A stretch of 64,000 nt of DNA from Campylorhamphus procurvoides (taxonomy: Eukaryota; Chordata; Aves; Passeriformes; Dendrocolaptidae), in contig WBMV01005154.1 in NCBI GenBank assembly GCA_013396655.1, positions 523,047-587,046 on the forward strand, in the 5' to 3' direction. The notes below the pieces were generated by a model that saw only the letters and a list, made by a program, of their open reading frames with translations, did no database searches and was not told where the DNA came from. Below, piece after piece: positions 12,301-24,996 of the stretch; the stretch's first letter is position 1; each line of letters begins with the position of its first letter. The position numbers were made by a program, and so were the translations under genes.

Positions 12301-13689
12301 CTAGAATTTTTTTGAGAATCCAAGTATGTTTTATCAACTTGACAGCCTTTTTTTGCATATTCATTAATCCTTTTAGAATGTCCATCTAGAAGAAGCAGCA
12401 TTGACTCTTCCCCAGTATGTCATATTTATCTAATGCCCATTAGCAACATTCTTTCTACTTATTTGTGAAATATAGAACCACACTTCCAGGTCTGTAGTTC
12501 TCTGAACACCTTCAAGGACTCTTTTCGAGCACCATACTTGCCACCGTTCCACTGACACCAACAGAGCTTTAAGCAGGAGGTTACATCATACCTGACTTCC
12601 CTTGAAAATAGAATGCCACCATGCCCTTGGGATTCATCTTGCCAATTTGTCTTACACTTTCTAACATTCTTGTATAGCTTTTTATTTAAGCTCCCAGCTA
12701 TGCAGGAACGTCCAGAGGAAGTACAGAGGACCACTGTGGTACAGTCCTCTTCTCCCAGCAGTTCTCCACACCTGCTCAGAGCTGACTTGAAGACTTGTAT
12801 CTCAGAGATGAAAGGAAGCGCGGGACTCCTCCATATCTACACAGTAAGCAAGAAGAGACCAATTCTTCCTTACCCTTCTCCATGTCCTTGCTACTACTTC
12901 TGATCTTTTCTTTTGGTGGTGTTTACATGTCATTAGAAAATTCCCTGAAGGGACCCCTGGTTTGGCCATGGAAACACTACCAAGTAACACAGAACCACAT
13001 CTTGCACAATTTCAATGTCTGAACTTCTGAAGTTTGTTCAACTTTCTCACACAACTCAAGCAGATTCTTGCCACATTCTTAATGGCTAATTTAACACAGG
13101 TGTGAGAGGAACAGGATCAGTACCCTTATTCCAAAGACAGCTGGGAACAGCAGGCGCTGTTGCAGAACACTTTTATCTTAGAATTCTGCTTGTTAAATGT
13201 TATTTACAACCTTCTGTGTTATTTATCATTTTATCTCATTATGTATTGTCTAGAGATGCAATTTTCAGAATGGGGTGGGAACATCTAATTTTAGTGGAAT
13301 TAGATTTAGCATTTAAAACATTCATATAGCCAATCAAACTTTAATGAACTCTTCTGCAGATACAGTTATTTTTGAAAAAGTTTTAATAACTTTTCCTGTA
13401 ATTAAAAATAGCACACAATATCAGAAGCCAGAAGCAATTAAAAGTAATCAAATTGGGGAAATTGTGTAGGAAGTACAAAAAAGATCTGTAGATATTTTGT
13501 TAAATGCTTATTATCAGTTGAAGTACTGTTTGCTTCACAAAACAGAACAATGCTTACCATTAAAACACAAAAACATTTCTACTAACTTCTTTGCCTGGTT
13601 TTCTTCTTTCATAAAATGCACTCCATGTGAAACAAGTCTTCAGAAAAACAAGGCCTAGAAAACCTTACTACTCAGGGTGCCTTTGAGGA
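9391..13689. other. AT-rich intergenic sequence with T runs and TA-rich patches
   Basis: No exon or RNA gene recognised. There is a TA-rich patch (tatatat words) at about 10587-10640, a 15-base T run at 11886-11900, and an A run near 12200-12213. Several 90-116 codon frames (10238-10588, 12459-12734 minus, 12613-12903) overlap frames on the opposite strand and show no domains, so they are not called. Confidence 0.55.
11886..11900. repeat. T homopolymer, 15 bases
   Basis: Uninterrupted run of T following 'agcagggac'. On the minus strand it would be a 15-base A run, but no retrotransposed body is recognisable beside it. Confidence 0.9.
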
Positions 13690-13850
13690 TATTTAATTAA
13701 AATCTAATCCTGCATTCATTAAGGCTCACATAAATTAAGCTGTCATTCATAAGATTTATGGATTCTCATTTGCATATTGCATACAATTCATCAATTACTC
13801 AAGTATGAAAGGAGCACATTTCCCTTGGAGCTGCATGCTACCCTGCCAAC
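13690..13850. promoter_or_regulatory. Possible conserved non-coding enhancer with OTX-, homeodomain- and octamer-like sites
   Basis: Contains TTTAATTAA (from 13692), TAATCC (13705-13710, the K50 homeodomain OTX/PITX/GSC word), repeated ATTCAT words and a perfect POU octamer ATTTGCAT (13768-13775) followed by ATTGCAT. The sequence is non-repetitive and rich in homeodomain words, as in many vertebrate developmental enhancers. Such words occur often by chance in AT-rich DNA, so without an alignment this is a candidate only. Confidence 0.3.
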
Positions 13851-14029
13851 ATTTGAAATGAGGGAAAGAGCAAGACTGTCAGGCATTCACACAAACTTTC
13901 TTCTAAATGTCTGCTCCTTGATTAATCTAATTTTCTAGCTATTCCTTACAAGATACAACAACAGCCCTTCCGCAAATTTCTATTATTTCTCCTGTCTTCA
14001 TCATAAAATCTTCTTGTCTTTTGCTAATA

Positions 14030-14200
14030 CTTCATGTCTGACGGGTTATTATTTGTTTGCTAATGATATGGCATGAATGTTTTCTTTATATAAATGCATA
14101 ATGCACACATCGGAGTTAAAATAAAATGATTAGTATTTTTAGGTTCTGATTTTTCTGTTTAACATCTCTAATTTGCTTACCCGAGCTTAATAAAGAACAT
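14030..14200. promoter_or_regulatory. Possible conserved non-coding element
   Basis: Well-mixed AT-rich block with 'gacgggttattatttgtttg' (14040-14059, holding a FOX-like ATTTGTTTG), TAATGATAT, and two CpGs at 14043 and 14111, which stand out in this CpG-poor stretch. No homopolymer or repeat family. Called on texture alone. Confidence 0.22.
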
Positions 14201-15429
14201 AAGCAATGAGAAAAAAATACTGAATTATAGATCTACTATTTAAAACAGCCATTGGTATTAAGTAAGAATATTTCTCTTAGAGTGTAATGATAATGTGCAC
14301 ATAATTAAACCATTAAAATTTAACATTAAAATATAATTAAGAAGAGATAACAAATGTCTAATGTGAAAAATCAGCTTATTCACAGATGCTGCAGTGTGTA
14401 CCTGTCTGCACTTCCGAAAGTTGTAGGCAAAGTAGGGATACAGGTTAGTTTGTTTTTGTTGCACATAAAACATGCTGTGTTAATTCAATTGTCTTCTCTA
14501 GGGAGTTAATCTTAATTTCGGTGGCACAACTAGGAAGTAGCAGTCTTTGCTCGCCCAGTCTCTGGATACCTTCCAATATGCATATGATCAGGTGCTGAAT
14601 TTAATGCACAACACTCATTCATGTCTAGGAGTTTCTAAATTAAAATATATGAATGTATCAGCACTGTCTAAAGTAACTCTGAAGGTTTTCTCTAAAACTA
14701 TTGCCTCATTTTATATTTTTAATTATGTAGCAAAAAAAGTAGAATAAAAATCCCAAAGTAAAGTTGCCTTTTTCTCAAAAGAATGCTCTTTAACAAATAG
14801 AAGGACGATAAGCTATGAAACCATAAAAATCCAATATCAAACATCTCTGAACTTCTTAAGAGAGATCACGTAATACTCTGTAGTGCTACTTCCCAGACCA
14901 AGTTAACATTTTTTTTTTTTAAATTTCAGTTTTAAAAGTATTTGGTCTTTAAATAAGTGTAATATAAACCAAAAGAATCTTGGAGCAGATGGTGAGCAAA
15001 TTAGAAATAAATACTTCAAATATTAGTGATCTAAGGTTTTATTGTTTGAATGTGTTCAGCACCAAGTCTAGCTTAAAAGTCATAGGCTGCCTCTTGCCAC
15101 AGAGGGACCGTGGAACATTTGGACTGGATTACTGAGTGCCAAACAAATATTTTTTCTCTTCTCTCCTCCCCCAAATCTGTTTAAAAATGAAGAGAGAATT
15201 CATTCTAAACATAATTGCTAACATAATCCCATGCGAATAAAGTTAACTAACCCTGGAAAAATAAACAGATGACTAACTTTAATCAGAGAAATGAAGTCAT
15301 CATTATGCTTGGTTTACAAAATAAGATTTTCATTGTCAAAGATAACAGGCGGAGGTTTTCTGTTATTTTAGTTTGTTTATTTTGAGTTAGCTGTTCTACT
15401 GTAGACTGTTTAGGTCCATCCCTGAATAA
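14201..15429. other. AT-rich intergenic sequence, no gene recognised
   Basis: Only short frames (about 70 codons), no domain, a T run near 14910-14920 and otherwise unremarkable AT-rich DNA. Confidence 0.5.
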
Positions 15430-15720
15430 CTATCCCATTTATTGTCTGTCTTTTTAACTGTTGCATTCTCTGAGTTTCAAATTTCTCAGCATGAGCTGTC
15501 TGCTTAATTCCATCCAAGTAGTGTGTAATGAGAAAAGAATTTTCCCTGTCTACACTAATATAGCTTATTTTATTTCTTGAACCCAAACCACCTGTTCAGA
15601 TTTTCTATTTAAAGCTTTGTAAGGCAATTGACTACCTCAGGACGTTTGCACTGAAATGAACGACAGTCTGAATAAAGCTGCAACTTCTTCAAACCCAGTC
15701 TAACAAAAAGCATCACCTAT
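15430..15720. promoter_or_regulatory. Possible conserved non-coding element
   Basis: Non-repetitive block with a SOX-like ATTGTC (15441-15446), 'catgagctgtctgcttaatt', an E-box-like CACCTG (15589-15594) and isolated CpGs at 15643 and 15661. It resembles the blocks at 13.7 and 14.0 kb in texture; together the three would form a cluster of candidate elements within 2 kb. No alignment was possible. Confidence 0.2.
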
Positions 15721-18700
15721 GCAGCAGCTTCTTGGCTCCAGGGTCAGGTAGAGTTCACTTCATAAAATTCTCAACAGATCTTACACACAATTTTTTTATT
15801 TACGTGAAATCTACTGAAAATATTTATAAATTTAATTCTGCAAGAGATTCTGAGATAAAAAGCAATAAATGAGTATACAGTAATAAATTACTCTATCAAC
15901 TTTGAGTGTGAAAGTATAAATCACCCTATTACAGGATTTTTGTGATTAGTCTACTACAAGCACCCATCTCAGTGAAAAGAAATCGCTCATCTGAAAAACT
16001 ACATTCCAAAAAGTTACAGAAGACAACCAAAAGTGTTCTGGAGCAAACACAATTCCAAATTTAATACTGGACTTTGCCTATCACTATAAAACAGATTGTC
16101 TTCCAAAATCTCTTTGAATTTTTACATTTCATATCATTGCAGATCATATGTAGTTTGAATTCAGTGGAATGAGGGCAATGGAATAAAAAGAAAGTTATTT
16201 AACTTTATTCTGCACTCTTTGTTTTTCAAACTTCTTTATACTTGTCAACACTTTCACTTTGCCATTTAAATGTACACCTCATAAATACATGAATTTTGAA
16301 CTGAGGAAAAGCCTCATTCAGTCTTTCTTGGATATTTGGAGAAGACGGATCAACTTATGCACAAGATCTGCCTAAATACTTCCATGATTAGAGCAAAGAG
16401 TTGTAAAACCTACCAGAAACTAGGCTTATGCCTTTGAAGATATAAGAGGGGGAAGGCTCATCTTCCTGTAAACAGTACGAATCAAGAAAAAGAGCGATAC
16501 AAAAATCCATAGGGATATGTAGCTACAAAAAAAGGTTTGAAAATAAATAGCTATATTGCTTTGTGCCTCTTTGGCCTATTTAATGATAAATTTATCCACC
16601 TCTTTTCCCTTCTCTCCCATTTTTCCATAAATATGAGGGAAGGAGGCTGGGAGAGGATAAACATAACACTAAAGTATATGGAAAAGAAAAAATATTCTTG
16701 AACCACCCAGATTGAGGTACAAGAAACTACAGATCATCTTATCATGTTACATATAAAGGCACTAGATCTAGGATATGTAGGCAACTTGACTGCTAATATT
16801 ACAAAAAATGTTTTCCCTTTCTCCATCCCTGTTAATTATTTTCAAATCTGTGTAGATATAACACCTTCTTCCTTCCTTTTCATTAGCACATGAATGTCTG
16901 CAAGACAGAAGTTCTGGTCTGATAATACCTGCTGAAGTAAAAAACCCCTCCTGTGAATGCCAACCCAGTGCCAGAGAGATTTAAATGCTGGAGCTGGTTC
17001 AAACACCTATGACATTTTTAGATAAAATCTTTATTAAAACAAGTTAGGATTGAAAATGGATTTTGTGGGAGTTCCTGCAACCTTACTAAACTTTATCATT
17101 TCCTTGCAAAAAAACTCTACATGCTTTAAATAGTCACAGAGTGACATCTTACATAAAATTAAAAATACAAATTCAATATCTTCATACATTCACATGAACC
17201 CAAAATTTTATCTCTCATCAGAAGAGCCATTTCATCTATATTTTTTAGTTATTCTTCAATGCCACCAAAATCAGCTGTAAAAAGGCATAATTTAAATAAC
17301 TTTTTTCCAAGTACTCGATTCTGAATGAAAAATAAATTATGATCCAGAATTCGTGGTAAAAATACAAAAAAAAAATAATATGGGCTTAAACTTCTTTGCA
17401 GCTGAAAGAGCCCAAGACTGTCTAGATACATCTTGCATGAGAAGAATTTACTTTTTATTTAAAGGTGCTCTGGGAAAGTGCTCAATCATAGACACTTCCA
17501 CCTCAGGACCTTCTCTTTTTGATCTTCACAGACATTTTTGCTATCCTTACACTGCTAGAGGTTTAACTAAAAGGAAACTGAACAGGAAATCAAACTACAT
17601 AACGACATTAATTCTTCGGGGGTTTTTTCTAGTGAACAAGATTCACTCATTAACACACTTATCATCACAATTAAATGATGGAGTTTCACTGAAAATGGTA
17701 GGGAAATTTAAAACAAGAAAGGAGACAATGGTAATGGAAAATGTTTTTTTTTGTAGATAAATGAAGCATTCCATTTATAGTTTATATACATAAACACAGG
17801 TAATTTTGAACTTAGACTTTAGGTAAGTGGGCTACTGGGGTAAAGAAAGCTTGCTATTATGTAAAACTGTCTTTAGTGATGGGTATTATTGCAAAGAATT
17901 AGAAAATTACATTTGATTTGATTCTTTAAAGAGTAACATGTAACATCAAATTATGTTGCAACTACTACATAGATACTCAGATATTTATGTACCACAACTA
18001 AATCCACGTACCACAAGTAAATCCTAACTGATCACATAATCTATTACTAATAGATTGAAGTACCAATTCATATCACAGTTACTAAAATCAGTTTCTTTCC
18101 AAAAAAAGCTTCTTTACATTGATTTTTTTTTCCCTTTCAAGCATTACTTAAACTCACCTAAGGCCTTGCTTGCAGCTGCAGAAATGGTAAGCTGTATTAA
18201 ATTGGAAATGAAATGAATACTGCTGCATGTCACTTTATAATACATGGACACATGCAAGTGCTTTGTTTGTGCATTCATGCAATGTGATACGACACAAACT
18301 GCGGAAGCACGTTATGTGTTTATCACTACTGCTAAAGTAACAAGCTTTAAGCAGAGTGCCTGGAAATATCCAAAAGTCTTGAAAAGACAAATGACTTCCT
18401 CCTCTGTTTTCCTAAAACCACAAAAGTTAAACAGAACATGGAAAAACTTTGGTACCAGTGACTCATATGAGGCACTAGAAACCCAGAGCAATAGTTGTAA
18501 TCCTCATTACCAAGCATGGCAGATACCAATTCATTTCTGTACTAAAATTTTGGGCAGCTTTCCCTTTCCTTTTATTTCAGACACTAAAAAGTTAGCTTTG
18601 GATTATTGATGACTTCTTCAATTTTAAAATTACAACTGAGGCTATGACATATACATCATCCTCAGAGAAAACTTCTTTGTCAGGTGACAGTCTAACATAG

Positions 18701-21100
18701 TATGTTACACAGTGCTGAAGGTTTCGTCACACACACCTATGGAATGTCAACAATTACCACACTCTCTAAGCGGAAGCTGTCTATCTCCAACAAAATCTTA
18801 ACAAGTTAAGACAGTAAGAAACACAAGGGGCTCAAGAAGTCCCAAACAGCATTAAACTCTATCCTCTAGGGCTACAAACATCTCCTACAAAGAACAGACA
18901 AATGAACTATTTAAATCTCTTAATTCTTTATGCATAAATCAGAACTGAGCACAGCAGCAGCAAAACCAAAAGCAACAGACCCAAATATTTGAATTAATTT
19001 AGTTATAAGGGATTGAACAAGATCTACAGCGTAGTTATTAAACTGAAGTCCCAGTAGGGACTTCAAACATAGCACAACATACAGTGCACAAGAAAAGCAA
19101 TTTCATAGAAGAAGTATCTCGTACATAACAGTTTGAAAAAGATGCTGTGAGCAAAATCTAATACAGAGATTCTCTATTCAGCACTTTGAATTTTCCTGTT
19201 CATCTACACATCCCTCATAAAGTCACGGATCTACAGACTTTCCACCACTGGCTTTACTCTGTCAAATATCTTTTCACTTACAGCTTTAAACCTGTATCTG
19301 TAAAATCAATCAACTTTCAGAATCACTAATACTAATGGTTAGAATTTCCAGTTCCAGTTTCCATATTTTAAAAGAAAAATGTGACTTTAAGGGCAAGTCG
19401 TAATGTTCCCAATACTTACAGTTTTGGAAACAGCCCAAATACCATGTCAGATAGTAGGACAGACACTATCATAGGAGAGATTCATCCTCCTCGTGCACTC
19501 TCGAGAGGCAGTGACACACACAGGTGAGTTACTTCAGCCAAAAGAAACCACTGAGTAGAACTTACCAAAAGCATTGAATAACACCACAGCTCCAACCTGT
19601 GAACTGTGATAACTTCGTTTCTATGGATGCTATATTTTTCTTTTTAATTTTTTTTTTAACTTACGTGCTTTGCTTACACCGTTTTTTTCATTAATTTGTA
19701 AGGGTATCAGGACAGAGCAAGTAGGGACAAACTCAAATTCTTCCCATGAGCTGTATAGAAAGGAAGAACACTTGCAGACAACAGGAAAGAAGGCTATGTC
19801 TTTTGACTTACTCTGCCACAAAAAAGATTTACTTGAAGGGAAGCATTAGTGGTGGCACTGGCTGAGATGTTAAGACTTGATCACCTGTGGCTGAGGCAAC
19901 TTAAGGTGTTAATCGTTTTCAAGTGCCTTCAGCCATGTGACATAGTTTTCTTTTCCTCTGGCAGAGCTCAGAAAAGAGAACATACAGCCATTTCTATGTT
20001 TAAACATACAATTTCTACCTTCACTTTAAGTTATTCTTAAAACTAATCGGGTTTTGACCCTCAGGGTTCCCCTGAACTGGTCTTGCTGCCTACCACCCCA
20101 AGCCTGGAGAGCATTTCAAATCTGTAGTGAGCACCTTAGTGAAGATCAAGTGCATGTATTTCACTGCTCACAGAAATTTCATCAATATAGCTCAGGTAAA
20201 ACTTCTGCTCCTTGTCTAGGATAATCCACCATGAGATAAAATTTCCAGTTACCCGCTGAAAAACAATACTTCTGCAAAAACAACTATTCTTCAGATAATG
20301 CTTTTCTAAATTAATTCTTCTGAATGGAAGAATGACTGCAATTTTAGGTAATGAAATGAGGAATGAACAAGTTTTGGGATTGAGAACCAGAAAGACGCAC
20401 AAAGCAAAAAAAATGTCTTAGGTGAAAATATGCCAGAAATTTACTAGTTGAACCACAGACACAATAAAAACCTTAGGAACACTTTAGATGCTCTTGTTTT
20501 TCAAAGTGAAGACCAGGTATTTTTATAGTTGCTTAGAAAACATAGACAATAGTTAACATGGATGATCATTCAAATATTTGTCTAGCTTCACATTTGCAAA
20601 ATAGAGAAAAAAGTGTGAATGCTTTTTTAATAGACATGTATAGTTCATTCACACAGGTCAGTAAAAAGATGTTTTATCTTCCCTATTTGTAGACACTTAA
20701 AATGCAGATGCTGCCATTTGAGTTTGTCACTCTATGATTTTTTTGTAATCCACATTAAGAAATAAGCACCTTTATGTCACAATTCACTTATTTTCTATTC
20801 CTACCTGAGAATGATATTAATAGCTCCATAGAGTTTCTCTGCTGATTATATGCAGTCTACATGGTGAGCTCAGATGTAGACATTTACCCTGTAGACTGCA
20901 GAGAATAAGTAAGCCAAGGATCAGCCTTGCTCTCCAAAAATTGAATTCACTGGTTGCATGGTAGCCTAAAGTCAAGGGGGAGCCTAAAGTGCTGGAATCT
21001 GCACTCTGTAGCATCAAGAAGCCTCTCAGTCTTAAATATTACTAATTCTTCTTCTGAGGTTGTGAAATTTCCTGGAGTAAGTACCGTTCCATTATCTGTT
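15721..21100. other. AT-rich intergenic sequence, no gene recognised
   Basis: No exon, RNA gene or repeat family recognised. The two longest plus-strand frames here, 135 codons at 17353-17760 and 121 codons at 18244-18609, translate to sequence without domains or compositional signs of coding, and the second is overlapped by an antisense frame. I treat them as chance frames. Confidence 0.5.
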
Positions 21101-21112
21101 CCAATTTAAATG

Positions 21113-21230
21113 GAGATAGGGGTGGGGGGAACCTGCTACATGTTAAATTAAAGAAAAATTAACTTGGGGCGGGGGGGGTGTTGGGGGTTTTTTTGGTTGG
21201 TTGGTTGGTTTCTTTGTTTCTTTTTTTTTT
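21113..21230. repeat. G-rich tract followed by GGTT repeat and T run
   Basis: Begins with 'gagataggggtggggggaac' (21113-21132), then GGGGCGGGGGGGGTGTTGGGGG at about 21166-21187, then a T run, four tandem GGTT units and a TTTC/T-rich tail to about 21230. The central part fits the sequence pattern for a G-quadruplex on the plus strand. It is low-complexity and not part of a recognised interspersed repeat. Confidence 0.85.
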
Positions 21231-24200
21231 AAATCAACCTCCATCTTTTCAAAAGAGCAACATTATGAATTTATATACAATGAGTACAAATAGCTCTAGG
21301 AGAGTTCAACGAAATATACAGAGAATACAATAAAAAGGTAAGCAAGATCATCAGTACTTTTAAAATTGTCTGTATCTCTTCGAATCACTTGAACACCAGG
21401 AAAATATGTAACCTTCATCTCAACAGCCTGGTGTATCTTTGCACCTCAGAGAAAATAAAGCAGAGATGATTCTATTTTTGATGCATCTCTGTCAGTAGAT
21501 CCTGCTCCTGGGAAGTTTAACATCATCTCTGCTTCTGTCAGACATGATCAGTTATGCACAGATGTAGACATGCACTCTTCGCTTATGATTTTTTTCTTTA
21601 TTTCATGTGTTTTGACTTGCAGTCATGAAAAGTGATAAAAAAAAAGTTTTTAACATAATGATTTGGGGCCATGTTATATGGAAATTATCTGTATAACTGG
21701 ATAATTTTCATATTTGTTAATAAATTATAACAATTCAGTGTATTTTAAAATTAATAATTTACAAGGTAACATGATTAAGAGATAAACCAGATGGTTGCTG
21801 TATGTAGATACAGTAGAAACTGCGAAACAGCTTGTAACATGAGACAACTGATGGAATATCACATCTTAGAATTTACTTACAAGACTAAAAATCTCTAAAT
21901 CATTTAAAAAAGAAAGCTCAAGAAAAAAGAAAAAAAAAGAAGAAAAATCAAATGGTTTCTAGAACCACTCGAAAAGGTGACGCCAACGTCAAGTTTTGAA
22001 GTCTCCTAAAGCATCATATGATATGCAGAACTTCCAGCTAATACAACTGCAGAAATTTTGGGGTTGAGTTAGTTCACAAACATTACTCTAATCTTCTTTG
22101 TGGTTTTTACACATTCCAGTAAACAAATAAAATTCCATTTGACTAAACTTCCTTTATTTCTGACCCAACAAAAACAGATCTACAAAACATAAACCAAAAA
22201 TTGGAACTAAACATTTTTAAACAAAGAAGGTCATTTCAGTATTTAAAATGTACTCTTTTTAAAAATACACAATACATACAAAAAATATTTTAAAGAGAAA
22301 ATATTCCAGTAAACAAAACCATGATTTTCATGGTATGATTGCTGTATCAAAACACAAGAATAGGATTTTTTCCAGCTAGATCCCAGTCACTGTACACTGT
22401 ATTAAGGCTGTCTGAAGACAGACAAAGCTAAAGATTGTCCATTAATCTCTATCCTATGACGTGTTATGAATTTTCTTGATTCCATACTTGCAGTCCCACT
22501 AGTGTGCAATGGGACTTCCCCTTTCTTAAGCAGATCCATTCTTTATTAGCCCAGAAGCTAGGCTACGTTCTTTCTAGTAATGATTAGCCTTGCCTGCCTA
22601 CAAAACATGTAAAGCTTTGCCATTTTTCTTAGTATCTTAACTACTTACTTCGATCAAAGTTTCTGTTCCCTGAGAACTGGAATCATTTATGATATCCCTT
22701 AGCAATCACTAAAGAGTAAACATGCTATATAACTTACCTGAAAACATCAGACCTGCATGAAAGAATTCCTATAATGTCAAAATCATGGCCATAGCTGATA
22801 AAAATAAACTGAGTGCACATATAACAAAGGCAACAAAACAGTGATGGCTTTTTCAAAATTATCTCAATTTTTAAAAATTGTTCCTTCCTACACTGTCAGA
22901 TCTGAAAGGTCAGTATGCATTCTAATAAGTATGAAAAAGATATGTATTCAGCAGTTAAATATAAATGTATTAATTTTACAGGTAAGTAAACAAAGAACAA
23001 AAAGTATCATTTTCTTGGAAAAAGGAAATGTCAGAGTAGAGAGAAACTACTGGGAGAGTTAATCAGAAATTAACTTTTTGGATCGGTCTTATTTAATAAT
23101 ATACCAATGTCCAACACACATTGTGATGGCACAAAGTTGGAAGAGAACTGAGCATCAGACTGAAAAAGCCTGGATGGTTTTGAGGAAAGATGAATTTTAA
23201 TGAAGCAAAGTGAAAGGTCACTTATTCAGGGACTTTATATAAGAGTAGTTGCTGTAAGCTAAGAACACCTAAGTAGGGAATAATCAAGGAGAAGAAATAC
23301 CTGGATTTATTAGCTGATCCCTGGATGATTATCAACCACCAATGTGACACAGTGATGAAACAGACAAATGTCGTTCTTGAACATACCAGGCAAAACACTT
23401 CTGGTAGATCAGAAACTGTGACTGACATAGAAAGCATCAGTGGGATATTTCACCTGTATAACCTGAGACGATCATCTTCAGAAAAATACAATTCACAGAA
23501 ATATAAGTCTAGAGAAGAACCAAAAGCATGACCACAGAATGGGAAGGCTTCCAAGACAAGACTGAAAGAGTTTGACCTTCCTAGTATGAGAAAAGCAAAG
23601 GCTGAGATGGGATGTAATTCCCTGTCACAGAACAGGAAAGGTCTGATGAATTTGTAAGGAAAGATTCAGACACTGCAGGAAATTGCAAGTTACTCCAAGT
23701 CACAGTGTTGTGAAGCAGCACTACTGTGAATGATCCCATCAGTCCTCTGCCAGCTCGCACAAAGTTAATTGGTGATACTGGCCATACCGAGAAAAAAAAT
23801 TAAAGGAACTTTATACAGATCCACCTAACATGTATAAGGAGCTACCAATGGGATGTGCTGATTGCAAGGCTTATTTCCAGTATTGCAAAACTAGGACAAG
23901 CTGTACAGATATTACAACTCAATTTAATATTGCCCGCTATGACAAACTTGAGAAAAGTCTTCCTTTCATTTACATTCAACAATATGCAATTGCCTCAAAA
24001 CTCCATTATATGAGAAATCTATTGAAAATGTTAAAAAAAAAATTAAAAAATAAGAAGAAAAGTTTGGATATCACAAAAGAAAACATAATTAGAAGTAGTT
24101 ATTACAGGAAATATCAAGATCAAAACTCCTTGATTAAAAAACAACACAAGCCTAAAATTTACAACACACTACTTCTTTCAGTCATCATTTCATGTCACAA

Positions 24201-24960
24201 AATTGTATTTTTGCTTAAATTCTAACACAGTTTCATAAATGTATATTTGATAGGTAAGTGACAGTATCACACTGCAAATACTTCAGAGAACTGTGAAACA
24301 TTAAACCTTTAAAATGTCAACAGTCTTAAGGTATCATAGCTTTGTGCCAGTAAACCAGAGACCATACAACACTGTAACTTCTCCCTGGTTCCTTTTTGCC
24401 TTTACTGGTAGAAAATACTTTCCTCAATAATAACTTTTTAAAATACATATCTGTTAAATCCTTTAGAAGTACATAATGTTGTAAATTGTGATAAGCAATG
24501 CCAAACTAATAATAGAGTGTGTTCTTCACACAGTCTTTTTTTTTAAGCAAGGAGATACAGATTAAATGCTGATTTTAGAAAACTTTGCTGTTAACTTCAG
24601 AGTTTCAGTCAAAAATCTAACTGAAGATTCTATAATTGCTTAAATAGCAGCTACTTTTACAATTGTCCTTAATTAGGTCCCAATTTAGCAAATCATTTGG
24701 CCATATGCTGAGGTCCCATCGGATTTAAGAATGTGCATAGAGTTGTGCACATGCATCAGAGCTTAGCTGATGTGGGCTTTAACATTAGACATTTTTAAAT
24801 TCTGGAACTTCTGTAGTCTTTTGATTTTTCTCCTGAGCTCTTGGGGATTTCAGCTACAATTGCTTCTATTACATATAGACAAGTAATTCTTTTAAATGGT
24901 GAGTTTATTTCTAAATGCTAAGGTTTGACCTGAAAGAAGAATTTCAGAATAATTAAATGT
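21231..24960. other. AT-rich intergenic sequence, no gene recognised
   Basis: An A-rich patch lies near 21909-21950. A 131-codon frame at 23830-24225 is Lys/Ile/Tyr-rich with a run of Lys from 'aaaaaaaaattaaaaaataagaagaaa', the usual look of AT-rich non-coding sequence read in frame. No domain, splice context or repeat family recognised. Confidence 0.5.
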
Positions 24961-24978
24961 AAAAAAAAAAAAAAAAAA
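24961..24978. repeat. A homopolymer, 18 bases, with A-rich tail
   Basis: Eighteen consecutive A followed by 'caacaaaacacaaaacag'. It resembles a retrotransposition tail, but the sequence 5' of it is not a recognisable gene or SINE and I found no flanking direct repeats by eye. Confidence 0.9.
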
Positions 24979-24996
24979 CAACAAAACACAAAACAG

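Noticed and set aside
12459..13022. Cluster of four overlapping frames on both strands (62-96 codons)
   Set aside because: Mutually overlapping in different registers, no recognisable family, no clear splice structure. The slightly higher GC here makes longer frames likelier by chance.
17353..17760. 135-codon plus-strand frame, the longest in the window
   Set aside because: No domain, signal or repeat match; within the length expected by chance for 64 kb of six-frame AT-rich sequence.
23830..24225. 131-codon Lys/Ile/Tyr-rich frame
   Set aside because: The Lys run comes from an A-rich tract; no domain.
24961..24978. 18-A run as the tail of a processed pseudogene or SINE
   Set aside because: No recognisable body upstream and no flanking target-site duplication seen.
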